Shown here piece by piece: positions 40,883 to 49,227 of a stretch of DNA of 49,353 nucleotides; the stretch's first letter is position 1; each line of letters starts with the position of its first letter. Position numbers and translations under genes: made by a program. This stretch comes from Pseudomonadales bacterium (GTDB lineage Bacteria > Pseudomonadota > Gammaproteobacteria > Pseudomonadales > Azotimanducaceae). The DNA lies in contig JANQKS010000117.1 of the NCBI GenBank assembly GCA_028281005.1, forward strand, positions 1-49,353. Direction: 5' to 3'. The notes under the pieces were generated by a model, which was not told the origin of the DNA, made no database searches, and saw only the letters and a list, made by a program, of their open reading frames with translations.

Positions 40883-42655
40883 TTAAACCCGCCGCCCTCG
40901 GAGGTACACAACAAATGGAAGCAACAGCACCACCGTGAGCAAAACAACCAACACGGCCGCACCGTATCGATCGCGCAGCATATTGATGAGCAGCTGACGC
41001 GTTTGGTTGTAATCAGCGGGCAGCGGCAACACTTGGTTGTCGAGCTCGAACTGCGCATAGGCGTCTAGCATTTGTTGAAAACGATCTGGCATCTGCTGCT
41101 TTAGATCCGAAACTTCACCTGGATCATCGACAATATTAAAAAGGCGCCATTCTCCATCCCCCAACGGCGGCAAATTACGAACCAATTTGAAATCGCCTTG
41201 GAACAACGCCGCATGTCCGGTGAGTTCGTAACCGACTGATTCGTCTTCAGCGTATACGCGCGCTACTTCCCCACGCAGCAGGGGTGACAAGTCTTTGCCC
41301 GTAATCGGCAAGACCGGCCTGCCGGCGAAGCGTCCTACAGGCGCTTCTACACCCGCCAAAGAAAGGATGGTGGCCGCGACATCCGTCGCCCAGGCAAAAG
41401 CCGCGGACTGAGCGCCGCTTAAGGTTTCGGGTGCGCCCGCAATGATAAGCGGTACCCGCAGGCCACCCTCGCCGGCGTAAAACTTGTAGAACGACAGCGG
41501 GCTGACCGCGGCGCTGGTAAAGCCGGGATTTATGGAGTTGTAGCTGCCTTGCAGTCCAAGGGTTTCATAATCTGTGCGGTAACCCAGATTTGACGCGAGT
41601 AGCCTGGTGGTGGCGGAGTCCGGATCCTGAGCCCCACTCCCCTCAGCACCGTTGTCAGAGGTGAAAACGAATATGGTGTTGTCAAGCTGCCCCTGCGCGC
41701 CCAAGTACTCCATGAGGCGACCGATGTTGGCATCCATGGCTTCGATCATGCCCGCATAGACCGCCATACGTTTGGCTTCGTAGCGACGCCGCTCAGTCTC
41801 CAAAGCATCCCAATCCGCTGTGGTTGGCATACGTTGCATGGCGACCTCCCGAGGCAATACGCCAAGCGCAACCGCGCGCTCAAGACGTGTCTTGCGCAGG
41901 TGGTCCCATCCTTGATCGTAGACTCCCATATAACGGTCGATGTATTCCTGTGGCGCTTGCACAGGTATGTGCACAGCTTGAAACGGCACATAGGCAAAAA
42001 AAGGCCGGCCGTCGACGAGGTTGCCGTCGATAAATTCAATGGTTTTATCGATCAAGAAGCGGGAGGAGTAAAAGTCATCCGGCAAATCAAAACGTTCACC
42101 GTCTGCAAACCAGTTTGCTTGATCATATATCGGCAGGTAAGGACGCTGCTCCCAATTGTCGGCACCCGAATCCATCAATGCGACGGTACGCTCAAAGCCC
42201 CTTCGACTCGGCAGCTTGCCCGGTGCCGAACCCAAATGCCATTTACCCGCCATGTAAGTGTGATAGCCCGCATTTTCGAGCAACGTAGCGATGGTGACCA
42301 CGTTATCTCCCAGCACACCCTGGTAATGCGCGTGCTGCAGCTGCTCCGGTGCCATCATCTCTGGGATGTTGGGGACACCTGCCAAATGATTGTTTACTCC
42401 CGTTAGCAGCATCGCCCTGGCAGGCGCACAGTTAGCGGCCGTGTGATAATTCGTAAAACGCACCCCCTGCTGCGCCAACGTCGACAAAGCGGGTGTATGC
42501 ACCTCGCTGCCGTAGGGCGCAATGTCGGTGAAACCCAAATCGTCTGCCAGCAGAAACACAATGTTTGGTGAATCTTGTGCTTGGAGCATAGGCGCAAGCG
42601 CTAACATGAGCGCGCAAACAACTAAGGTATAAGCCGCGCATCCTGGTCTGATCAT
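40883..42655 (-). CDS. Formylglycine sulfatase with signal peptide and C-terminal membrane anchor
   Basis: This 590-residue arylsulfatase-family enzyme hydrolyses sulfate esters. A Sec signal peptide ends near residue 27 (LQAQD). Metal ligands are in LLADDLG, and the cysteine converted to formylglycine is Cys76 in CAPAR followed by AMLLTG, the standard CxPxR signature. GKWHLG and TSDNGAEGSG supply the remaining active-site residues. Unusually, the last 30 residues form a membrane helix ending in RGRR, which would tether the enzyme to the inner membrane with its body in the periplasm. No maturase (FGE/SUMF1) is encoded in the window. Its ATG overlaps the stop of the upstream small membrane protein (ATGA). 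The substrate is unknown. Confidence 0.92.
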   Translation of the reverse strand: MIRPGCAAYTLVVCALMLALAPMLQAQDSPNIVFLLADDLGFTDIAPYGSEVHTPALSTLAQQGVRFTNYHTAANCAPARAMLLTGVNNHLAGVPNIPEMMAPEQLQHAHYQGVLGDNVVTIATLLENAGYHTYMAGKWHLGSAPGKLPSRRGFERTVALMDSGADNWEQRPYLPIYDQANWFADGERFDLPDDFYSSRFLIDKTIEFIDGNLVDGRPFFAYVPFQAVHIPVQAPQEYIDRYMGVYDQGWDHLRKTRLERAVALGVLPREVAMQRMPTTADWDALETERRRYEAKRMAVYAGMIEAMDANIGRLMEYLGAQGQLDNTIFVFTSDNGAEGSGAQDPDSATTRLLASNLGYRTDYETLGLQGSYNSINPGFTSAAVSPLSFYKFYAGEGGLRVPLIIAGAPETLSGAQSAAFAWATDVAATILSLAGVEAPVGRFAGRPVLPITGKDLSPLLRGEVARVYAEDESVGYELTGHAALFQGDFKLVRNLPPLGDGEWRLFNIVDDPGEVSDLKQQMPDRFQQMLDAYAQFELDNQVLPLPADYNQTRQLLINMLRDRYGAAVLVVLLTVVLLLPFVVYLRGRRV

Positions 42656-43038
42656 GTGCGCTCGGGCAGGTAGCGGGACGCGATGAGCAGCAGCACCGCA
42701 ACAGCAACCTCAAAAATAATCATCTGCGGCGCAAAGGCGGCACCATGGACCACCCAAGCTACCAGGCGGCCTGCAGCGGCTACCAATAACAACATTGCTG
42801 GCGGATAAAACCAACTACGCACGCGGGTCGCCGCCGCGATCAAGATACTCAAACCCGCCACTAGAAAAAACGCGGATAAGTCCCCAACCTGGGTGCTGAG
42901 CCCTAGGCCGGTTTCAAGCGTCAACCCTAGCTCCGGCGCAATACCGGCCGGATCCACCAACCAGCGTAACCCCACTACCAAAAACAACAGGCCGGGAAGC
43001 ACCACAATCAACGTCAGCAAACGCTTGGACCAAGTCAT
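42652..43038 (-). CDS. Small four-helix membrane protein (DUF4345-like)
   Basis: This 128-residue membrane protein has four predicted helices (about 7-27, 50-70, 75-95 and 100-122). The segment GDLSAFFLVAGLSIL resembles DUF4345-type proteins, but I am not certain of the family. The function is unknown. It lies between two sulfatase genes, 30 bp after one and overlapping the next by four bases, so it is co-translated and could help anchor or assemble the sulfatases. Confidence 0.8.
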   Translation of the reverse strand: MTWSKRLLTLIVVLPGLLFLVVGLRWLVDPAGIAPELGLTLETGLGLSTQVGDLSAFFLVAGLSILIAAATRVRSWFYPPAMLLLVAAAGRLVAWVVHGAAFAPQMIIFEVAVAVLLLIASRYLPERT

Positions 43039-43068
43039 GAACTTGCCTCCCTGTTTTTTATCTCGGCG

Positions 43069-44733
43069 TTAGTTTGACCAATACGCAAACTCATCCCCGG
43101 GTTGATCTTCCTGGGACAGATCGCGGTCGACGTTTTGCGCCGTGGTAATTGTCCACGGCCACAACGTGGCCGCCTGCTCACTGTTGTGCGAGGCTAACGC
43201 TAGCCGTAAACGCTCAGCGACTTCCGGATGTTCAGCCATGACATCCGTCCACTCGCCGTCGGCGTTCAAATCAAACAGCCATTCCCTACTCGGCAACCCT
43301 AGCGGCGCGCTAACCATCAGCTTCCAGCGTGCGTCTCGAACCGCTTGGGCAGCACCGCTACGGAAATACAAATAGTCATGCGGAAGCGCTAGCTCGGCGG
43401 AGTCGGTCGCGGTGACATACGGCACTAAATCTACACCATCCATTTCCCTGTCGCTCGGCAGAGCAGCACCCGCCGCCGCCGCTGCGGTGGCATACAGGTC
43501 GAAATGGTGCACGGGTGCGTCATAGGTGGCACCGGCAGCGAATTTAGCCGGCCACTTGGCGATAAACGGTACGCGGATGCCACCTTCAAACAAAGTGATC
43601 TTCCAGCCTCGGTACGGATCGTTGACATCAGGCAAGCCGATGTAGCCGGCACCGCCGTTGTCAGACGTGAACATCACCAGGGTGTTGTCATCCAAGCCAT
43701 GTGTTTGCAAAGCCTGCATGACCCTACCCACGCCTCGATCGAGCGAACGAATCATGGCGGCGTAGACGCGCTCGCGATGCAGGTCGATGCCCGCTAACGC
43801 ATCGTAATCTTCACGCGCCGCCTGCAGCGGCGTATGCGGCGCCCAGTGCGCCAAATACAGAAAAAACGGCCGATCTTTGTTGGCGGCAATGACTTTCACC
43901 GCTTCGTCGGTGTAGTAGTCGGTGAGGTATTTCGGCGGTTCAAACGTCGGTCCGCCGTTGAAACTTGCGGCAAAGCGCTGGGATGCCCAAAGGAAACGGT
44001 CAATCGGATCAAAGTCCTGCCTGGCTTGCACGACGCTGTCGTCGTCCAAACGGCCATACAAACCACTGGCCATCAACAGGCTTTCAGCAAATCCCTGATC
44101 ATGCGGAGCCATGCCATTCTCGCGCCCCAAGTGCCACTTGCCGATATGCGCGGTATGATATCCACGCTCAGCTAACAGTTCAGCCAACGTAATCTCCGCA
44201 GGCGGCATACCCATTTCACCAAACTCGAGATTGGACGATTCGCTGTTGTTCAATCCGGGTGGCACCAGGGGCCTTTCCTGGGTACCACTGACCAGGTTTA
44301 GCACCGGCATCATCATCGAAGGTGTGGGTGTAAATTCAAAACCAAAACGAGTGCCGTAGCGGCCGGACATCAGCGCGGCACGCGAAGGTGCGCAAGTGCC
44401 GTTGGCGGCATAACCTTGGGTGAAGGTCACGCCTTGCGCCGCTAGCGTATCGATGTTGGGCGTTCGCGTGGTTGGGTTGGGACCATTCATGGATAGATCG
44501 TTCCAACCCAGATCATCCGCCAAAATTAAGACGATGTTGGGGGGACGGTTGGCAGCATCTCGCCCTTCAGGATCAACCCCCGTGGACCAGTTGATTTCCC
44601 GAGTGGGGCCAATCTCCATCTGTGCAGACATCATTTGATCGATGCCAAACAAGACAACTTCCGCCCTGAAAATCCAGCCAACGCCTAACAGCACCGCTAG
44701 CAGTAAAGCCGCTCCGCTTATCCACTTCATCAA
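43069..44733 (-). CDS. Formylglycine sulfatase, N-terminally anchored
   Basis: This is a 554-residue arylsulfatase-family enzyme. The N-terminus has one hydrophobic helix (4-24) without a clear cleavage site, so it may stay anchored in the inner membrane with the enzyme in the periplasm. Metal ligands are in LILADDLGW. The formylglycine precursor is Cys114 in CAPSRAALMSGR, with Arg118. GKWHLG and FTSDNGGAGY follow. It is only distantly similar to the second sulfatase encoded downstream, so the two probably differ in substrate. It heads a minus-strand operon of four genes; a 21-bp dyad lies about 55 bp upstream. Confidence 0.92.
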   Translation of the reverse strand: MMKWISGAALLLAVLLGVGWIFRAEVVLFGIDQMMSAQMEIGPTREINWSTGVDPEGRDAANRPPNIVLILADDLGWNDLSMNGPNPTTRTPNIDTLAAQGVTFTQGYAANGTCAPSRAALMSGRYGTRFGFEFTPTPSMMMPVLNLVSGTQERPLVPPGLNNSESSNLEFGEMGMPPAEITLAELLAERGYHTAHIGKWHLGRENGMAPHDQGFAESLLMASGLYGRLDDDSVVQARQDFDPIDRFLWASQRFAASFNGGPTFEPPKYLTDYYTDEAVKVIAANKDRPFFLYLAHWAPHTPLQAAREDYDALAGIDLHRERVYAAMIRSLDRGVGRVMQALQTHGLDDNTLVMFTSDNGGAGYIGLPDVNDPYRGWKITLFEGGIRVPFIAKWPAKFAAGATYDAPVHHFDLYATAAAAAGAALPSDREMDGVDLVPYVTATDSAELALPHDYLYFRSGAAQAVRDARWKLMVSAPLGLPSREWLFDLNADGEWTDVMAEHPEVAERLRLALASHNSEQAATLWPWTITTAQNVDRDLSQEDQPGDEFAYWSN

Positions 44734-44787
44734 TGTGGCCTATCCACGTTCCCGTTTAGGCAAACGATGGTGGCACAACAGCAAACA

Positions 44788-44808
44788 AATGTCACTTTAT
44801 ATGACATT
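44788..44808. promoter_or_regulatory. Dyad AATGTCA-N7-TGACATT upstream of the sulfatase operon
   Basis: Two perfect 7-bp arms flank a 7-bp AT-rich centre. The minus strand reads TATAAA inside the dyad, so it would overlap the -10 region of the sulfatase promoter. This is a good candidate operator for a dimeric repressor. The outer CAAATG/CATTTG pair extends the symmetry imperfectly. Confidence 0.5.
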
Positions 44809-44818
44809 ACATTTGCAA

Positions 44819-44836
44819 GCCTTCTTTAGAGAAGGC
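44819..44836 (-). terminator. Hairpin downstream of the serine hydrolase gene
   Basis: GCCTTCT-TTAG-AGAAGGC forms a 7-bp stem just beyond the stop of the minus-strand serine hydrolase gene (44854). It is followed on that strand by TTGCAAATG rather than a T tract, so it is at best a weak intrinsic terminator. Confidence 0.35.
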
Positions 44837-44853
44837 GAGAGGGTCTCTCATCA

Positions 44854-46101
44854 CTACGAATTGGCGCGAGCAGCCTGCAGCACCGCTGCCACGATCGATT
44901 TTGCACGTTCACTCATCGCCCCACCCGCGAGCTGCTGCAGCCAGTTGACAGCGACCAGCACATCGTCGGCAGGTGAGTAGTAAACCCTCACACCCCACCA
45001 GCCCGTGTGGCCAATGAGAATGTCCCCGTTGATATCAAACACCTGCAGACCGTGGCGCATCAATAGTTTGTCGTCGGCCCTTTCTACCTCGGCGCCCACT
45101 TCAAAATTCATGAGGTCAAAAGTTGAAGGGCTTTGAAATACTTCCCCATGGAACAGCGCCCAAAAATACCGTGATAGATCGTCTGCAGAGGAGATCATGC
45201 CGCCACCGCCAAATAGGTCGAAGGGTTGTTCGCCAAAGCCGTCACCCTCAAAGGCCCCGAAATACTGCTTGGCCCGCGGCAGAGCATCCGCAGGCGGTGT
45301 TTCATAAACCTCCCACCAGGTGTTCTGTAAGTTCAGCGCGCCATAACCTGACAGCTGGCGCACCGCAGCGCCCATGTCTTGTTGCGTCAACTCTTCGACG
45401 ATGGCTCCGAGCAGAATGTAACCCGTATCGGTATAAGCTTGGCGTGCACCGGGTGCGCCGGTCGGCTCACCACCGTTGACTGCAATCTGCACTTGCTCTT
45501 CGAGCGTGAAACTTTTTGTTACACCACCTTCAATGACGGAGATGTAGTAAGCCTCAAATGATTTGGTATTGAACACATCCATAAGGCCGGAAGTGTGGTT
45601 GACAAGCTGCCTAACGGTGATGGCTTCCGGATCATAAGGTCCATCACCAACAATCTCCTTAAGCTCGCCGTCCAAATAGTTGGACATCGGCGCATCGAGA
45701 TCGACACGACCCTGCTCGAAAAGACGGAATATGGTCGCCGCGACAAAAGGTTTGGTTACACTGGAAATACGAATGGGGTGCGCAGACGTAAAGGGTATTG
45801 TTTGTTCATCATCGGCATAACCGACCCCCGCGCCCCAGTCGAGGCCCAGGGACGGCGCAATAACCCTTACCGAGGCACCAGGGAGAGTGTCATTTTCGGT
45901 CATCGCTTCGAGTAGCGTCTTCTGTATCGAGTCTTTGAGTTCAGCCACCGTGTCGTTTGATCCGACCTTGGATTCGGCGTTGGATTCGGTCTTGGATCCG
46001 GTCGTGGATCCAGCCTGGTGCGGCTCAGTTTGACATCCGCTCACGGCAGCCAGCATCAACCAGAAAATGCCAACTGCTTTGTACTTAATATAAGTTCGCA
46101 T
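44854..46101 (-). CDS. Beta-lactamase-family serine hydrolase, lipoprotein
   Basis: This 415-residue protein has the class C beta-lactamase/esterase (PF00144) fold. A lipoprotein signal peptide ends at AVSGC (Cys23). A low-complexity linker of Ser, Thr, Glu and Lys (about 28-52) is encoded by 12-bp DNA repeats. The catalytic SxxK is Ser114-Val-Thr-Lys117. The tyrosine motif is Tyr223-Thr-Asp225, where penicillin-binding relatives have YxN. The third motif is HTGWWG near the C-terminus. It is probably an outer-membrane or periplasmic esterase or peptidase rather than a resistance enzyme. The ATG at 46101 has a GGGAGG site. It is divergent from the TetR gene and may share its operator region. 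Confidence 0.88.
   Translation of the reverse strand: MRTYIKYKAVGIFWLMLAAVSGCQTEPHQAGSTTGSKTESNAESKVGSNDTVAELKDSIQKTLLEAMTENDTLPGASVRVIAPSLGLDWGAGVGYADDEQTIPFTSAHPIRISSVTKPFVAATIFRLFEQGRVDLDAPMSNYLDGELKEIVGDGPYDPEAITVRQLVNHTSGLMDVFNTKSFEAYYISVIEGGVTKSFTLEEQVQIAVNGGEPTGAPGARQAYTDTGYILLGAIVEELTQQDMGAAVRQLSGYGALNLQNTWWEVYETPPADALPRAKQYFGAFEGDGFGEQPFDLFGGGGMISSADDLSRYFWALFHGEVFQSPSTFDLMNFEVGAEVERADDKLLMRHGLQVFDINGDILIGHTGWWGVRVYYSPADDVLVAVNWLQQLAGGAMSERAKSIVAAVLQAARANS
45968..46015. repeat. 12-bp tandem repeat within the hydrolase linker
   Basis: Four 12-bp units, TTGGATTCGGCG, TTGGATTCGGTC, TTGGATCCGGTC and GTGGATCCAGCC, lie head to tail in frame. They encode the Ser/Lys/Glu/Thr-rich tether between the lipidated cysteine and the catalytic domain. 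In-frame slippage can change tether length without breaking the gene. Confidence 0.75.
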
Positions 46102-46186
46102 AAACCCTCCCATTTCGCATAGCTTACCTTCTGCAGCGTTCTGCTTCGAGAACAAGCCTCTTTCATTCTTCCCATCGCGCCCCTAT

Positions 46187-46206
46187 TATGGACCGATCGG
46201 TACATA
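46187..46206. promoter_or_regulatory. TetR-type operator, NemR-box-like
   Basis: The 20-bp sequence TATGGACCGATCGGTACATA is palindromic except for one base pair, with a perfect ACCGATCGGT core. It resembles the NemR box (TAGACC-N4-GGTCTA). It lies 22 bp upstream of the TetR start, which predicts autorepression and control of the downstream glutathione transferase gene. Confidence 0.65.
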
Positions 46207-46228
46207 ACGCACGGCAAACTGCAACAAG

Positions 46229-46846
46229 ATGCCCCGACCCATTGAAATCAACCGCGACCACGCATTCCATAAGGCCAGCGAGCTGTTCTGGCGACGTGGA
46301 TATCGGGCAACATCCCTAAACGATCTGCTCGATGTTACCGGCATGGGTAAGGGGAGCTTCTACGCGGCATTTGGCAGCAAAAAGAAGCTGTTTGAAGCCA
46401 CTTTGACCTGGTACCACAAGCGCTCAACCGCAGCGCGGCGAAAAAGTAGTGACAATCACAGAGGCTTAGCCGCGCTGCGGGAGTTTCTGGATGCCACTTT
46501 AATCGACATCTCTGATGTCAAACGACGCCGCGGTTGCCTACTGGTCAATTCCGTCATCGAGTTGGAAGGTGTCGAGCCGGAGCTGCACCGGCTGGCGAAT
46601 AACTACTTGAAAGCCTTGGAGCAGCGCTGCTTGGCCTACCTGGAAGAAGCCCGGGTAGCAGGCGAAGTCGGAGCAGACCTGGGAACGGCCGAACTCGCTG
46701 CACTCTCGGCCACGCTGCTGCAAGGTTTGCGCGTCGACTCACGCATGGGGCACAGTCGTGAGGCGTTAAAGCAGCGGGTCAACGCCTTTCTCACCCTCAT
46801 ATCCAATACACCCCAAACCAATCGGAACCACAGGTACACATCATGA
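46229..46846 (+). CDS. TetR-family regulator, NemR/AcuR-like
   Basis: This 205-residue regulator has an N-terminal helix-turn-helix (about 10-55), with TSLNDLLDVTGMGKGSFYAAF as the recognition region. Residues 100-112 read RRRGCLLVNSVIE. The cysteine (Cys103) sits where NemR has its redox- and electrophile-sensing Cys106, in the same GCL context. A near-palindromic NemR-like operator lies just upstream. Its stop overlaps the next start (ATGA), so it is translated with a glutathione transferase, an enzyme that acts on electrophiles. Sensing of quinones, aldehydes or oxidants is therefore a reasonable inference, though the GCLxxN motif also occurs in TetR proteins of unknown ligand. Confidence 0.9.
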   Translation: MPRPIEINRDHAFHKASELFWRRGYRATSLNDLLDVTGMGKGSFYAAFGSKKKLFEATLTWYHKRSTAARRKSSDNHRGLAALREFLDATLIDISDVKRRRGCLLVNSVIELEGVEPELHRLANNYLKALEQRCLAYLEEARVAGEVGADLGTAELAALSATLLQGLRVDSRMGHSREALKQRVNAFLTLISNTPQTNRNHRYTS

Positions 46847-47577
46847 TGGAACTCTGGACTTCGCCGACGCCTAACGGCTGGAAAGTAACAATCATGCTCG
46901 AAGAACTCATCGAAGCAGGTGTGGATATTGGTGAGGTGGATGTCCGCGTCATCAATTTGCTGAAAGGTGAACAATTCGAACAAGACTTCATCGAACGCAA
47001 CCCGAATCAAAAGATACCGACCCTGCGAGACAATGGCAGAGACATCATTGAAAGCTGCGCCATTCTCCAATACCTCGCAGAAAAGCACCCCACTGACCTT
47101 TTACCCCTCGATGAACGAAAGTGGGATGTCATCCCCTGGGTCTACTGGCAGGCTGCAAACGTAGGCCCGGTGTTTGGTAACAAGCTGAGTTACACACGAT
47201 ATATGGACGATGTACCCAGCGAAGCAAAGCAGCACCCGTTGGAGCGTTTTAACAACGAAGCACTACGCCTCGTTTCAGTGCTCAACACCAAGCTCGGCGA
47301 CAACCCCTGGCTCTGCGGCGAGCACTTCACCATTGCTGACATTGCGCTCTATCCTTGGATTCGCGGGTGGAAGTGGAGCAAGGTCAACATCACCACTAAA
47401 CCGCGAGTTGTGGAATGGGTAGATCGCGTCAGAGCCAGACCCGGCGTCGAACGTGGCATTGGCTATGGTGTTCCGAAAGACGAAGTGGACCAGTGGAGCA
47501 AAGAGCGCAAAGCCAGCTACGCCAACAGCGGCGCCACCATTGCCTCAAGCCAGAACATCAAGAAGTCCATCCGTTAG
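46843..47577 (+). CDS. Glutathione S-transferase, Nu-class/YfcG-like
   Basis: This 244-residue cytosolic enzyme conjugates or reduces substrates with glutathione. The N-terminal thioredoxin-fold half (1-80) begins MMELWTSPTPNGWK, close to the SPTPNGxK motif of YfcG-type disulfide-bond reductases that use Thr and Asn rather than Cys, Ser or Tyr. The glutathione-binding QKIPTL and ESCAILQYL segments follow. The C-terminal helical half carries the N-capping motif FTIADIALYPW. Translation is coupled to the TetR regulator by a 4-bp overlap. The likely role is detoxifying electrophiles or repairing disulfides under control of that regulator. Confidence 0.92.
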   Translation: MMELWTSPTPNGWKVTIMLEELIEAGVDIGEVDVRVINLLKGEQFEQDFIERNPNQKIPTLRDNGRDIIESCAILQYLAEKHPTDLLPLDERKWDVIPWVYWQAANVGPVFGNKLSYTRYMDDVPSEAKQHPLERFNNEALRLVSVLNTKLGDNPWLCGEHFTIADIALYPWIRGWKWSKVNITTKPRVVEWVDRVRARPGVERGIGYGVPKDEVDQWSKERKASYANSGATIASSQNIKKSIR

Positions 47578-47660
47578 GTGCCATGCGTATGGGCAGATCA
47601 AGTTAGCCCTGCGCAAACCGATATTGGACATCATGAACGCCCAGCTTGGATAACTCCGCC

Positions 47661-47689
47661 TTGGATACAGATACGTTATAACTTAACAT
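47661..47689 (+). promoter_or_regulatory. Sigma-70-like promoter before the small conserved gene
   Basis: TTGGAT (47661-47666), a 17-bp spacer and TAACAT (47684-47689) form a well-spaced promoter. It predicts a transcript starting near 47696 and a leader of about 45 nt for the gene at 47741. Confidence 0.5.
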
Positions 47690-47740
47690 CTGCACGAGGA
47701 AACCCGCTTCAATCGCAACCAGACCGCACAGAGTTCAACC

Positions 47741-47974
47741 ATGCAGATGTCCTCACCTTTTCCGCAAAACTATGAGCAGTGGCACCACTGCATTACCGTG
47801 GAATGCGGCATTCCGCTGACACCCACTTTTGTTGCCGAACGCTTAGCAGTATGGCGGAACGCGGAATTGGAAGAAACGCAACGCTTCAGCCGTCTTTATG
47901 GTGAAGACTACTTGCAAGCGGTGATAGGCTGGTTCGAGCAGGCCGAACGTGAAGTAGGCGCCGCCCGGGAGTAG
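47741..47974 (+). CDS. Small conserved protein of unknown function
   Basis: This is a soluble protein of 77 residues. The segment around CITVECGIPLTPTFVAERL and the later RFSRLYGEDYLQAVIGWFEQAE resemble a small hypothetical protein that I recall from many gammaproteobacteria. No domain name or function is known to me. A second ATG two codons downstream is possible; neither has a good ribosome binding site. It has its own promoter-like sequence and converges with the lipoprotein gene after a 25-bp gap. Confidence 0.7.
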   Translation: MQMSSPFPQNYEQWHHCITVECGIPLTPTFVAERLAVWRNAELEETQRFSRLYGEDYLQAVIGWFEQAEREVGAARE

Positions 47975-47999
47975 TCGCGAACGAGACGCCCCAAGCCCG

Positions 48000-48992
48000 C
48001 TAACCCGAAACAAGTTGCACGCTGGTTGCGGGATTCAGATCCTCTCGGGGGTCGGTCACCAAGCCTTCCGGAAACTGGACCGCCGAGGGTAAGCCCGTTT
48101 GTTCCAAACACAGTTCGTGATTGTTGTCGCCATCACCCAGATCACCGATCGCAAACGGCGTCAGGTTGATGAGTTGTCCTTCCTCCGTAGTAAAGCTCAC
48201 CACGTAGGCTGCGCGCTCTGCGTCATCAATTTCCTGCCCTCCCGGTTTTGTGACCCCACCTGTCCAGGTGACTCGAACCACTTGTTTGGTGCCCATCGGA
48301 CACCCGCTGCCTCCGCCAAACGGGATCGAGGTTCCAGACTCACCCAAACCCCACTCGGCTTGCGGCACCACTTCAGCCCACTGCAGTGTGGGCCCGTCTT
48401 CAAGACGTGTGACAGTCACTTGTGTGCCACGGAAATTCAACTGCCCGTCTTTTGACAGTAGATTGCCGACAATTTCGACGCTCGCCGGTTGATCTGTATC
48501 ATCCCCAAACTGCCCGACGGTAAGCACGGTACGGTGCTCACCTTGGTCGTCAGCCGGCGCAAGCGTGACACACGTGATATCACCGACCACACCAGATGCG
48601 GAAACGATGCGGAAGTCTCCGGCTTGCATGGTTGCAACATCTATTTCATGAGAAAAAATCACCGGCATCCCGTCTTTACCGGACGCCGCTTCACAAATGA
48701 CCCTGTCAGCCAAGCCTGGTAGTGCATCATCTAGACCAAAAAAAGCGGATAGCAGCGCAGCCGGTCTCCCTTCCGCACCCTGGGCGCCCACCACGTCAGT
48801 GACGGTGGTGTCTTGCGGGGTAGCATCCGCTAGTGTGATTTCGTAGGTGGCGGCTTGCAGCAGCACCCTGACTCTCTCGCAACCAGAGAGCAAAGGAATG
48901 GCTAAGAGCAATAAGCCCATAGCAAACAATTCAAAACGCAAACCCTGCAATCTCCTTCTCCTTACAATAACTGGTTGCAGAAATACCTTCAC
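48000..48992 (-). CDS. Predicted lipoprotein of unknown function
   Basis: This 330-residue lipoprotein has an unusually long, arginine-rich N-terminus (RRRR at 11-14), a hydrophobic stretch and lipobox LLSGC with Cys38. The mature part is beta-rich and acidic, with a Gly/Ser-rich GGGSGCPMG segment and three more cysteines that could form disulfides. I recognise no domain. It starts with GTG at 48992, overlapping the stop of the upstream kelch frame (GTGA), so it was probably co-translated with that gene. Its function may relate to the kelch protein. Confidence 0.78.
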   Translation of the reverse strand: MKVFLQPVIVRRRRLQGLRFELFAMGLLLLAIPLLSGCERVRVLLQAATYEITLADATPQDTTVTDVVGAQGAEGRPAALLSAFFGLDDALPGLADRVICEAASGKDGMPVIFSHEIDVATMQAGDFRIVSASGVVGDITCVTLAPADDQGEHRTVLTVGQFGDDTDQPASVEIVGNLLSKDGQLNFRGTQVTVTRLEDGPTLQWAEVVPQAEWGLGESGTSIPFGGGSGCPMGTKQVVRVTWTGGVTKPGGQEIDDAERAAYVVSFTTEEGQLINLTPFAIGDLGDGDNNHELCLEQTGLPSAVQFPEGLVTDPREDLNPATSVQLVSG

Positions 48993-49227
48993 CCAAGAAC
49001 CAACACCTCGTTAACGTCAGTGGTACCACTGCCACCGGGTTTGGTGGCGCCACCTATCACGTAGGCGCGCTTGTTGATCATCCCCGCGCCTATGCCATGT
49101 CTTGGGGTTGGCATATCCGACATCGGCAGCCAGCGATCTTGACTCATGACATAACGCCACGTGTTTGCAAACACCTTAGCTTCCGGGATGAATATTTCAC
49201 CGCCGAAGACGATGAGGCCATCTTCTA
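48989..49227 (-). pseudogene. Kelch-repeat protein, C-terminal fragment
   Basis: The minus-strand frame from 49240 down to 48989 is open and encodes kelch-type sequence: DGLIVFGGE, then about 25 residues on WLPMSDMPTPRHGIGA, then RAYVIGGATKPGGSG. These are the end of one blade and a full further blade of a beta-propeller. Upstream the frame meets TGA at 49241-49243, and kelch-like character stops at about 49228, where a dyadic IS-end-like sequence begins after CTAG. The 5' part therefore appears to be displaced or lost. Only a C-terminal piece remains in the window; GTG or ATG codons inside it (49174, 49147) could not give a complete propeller. Confidence 0.6.
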
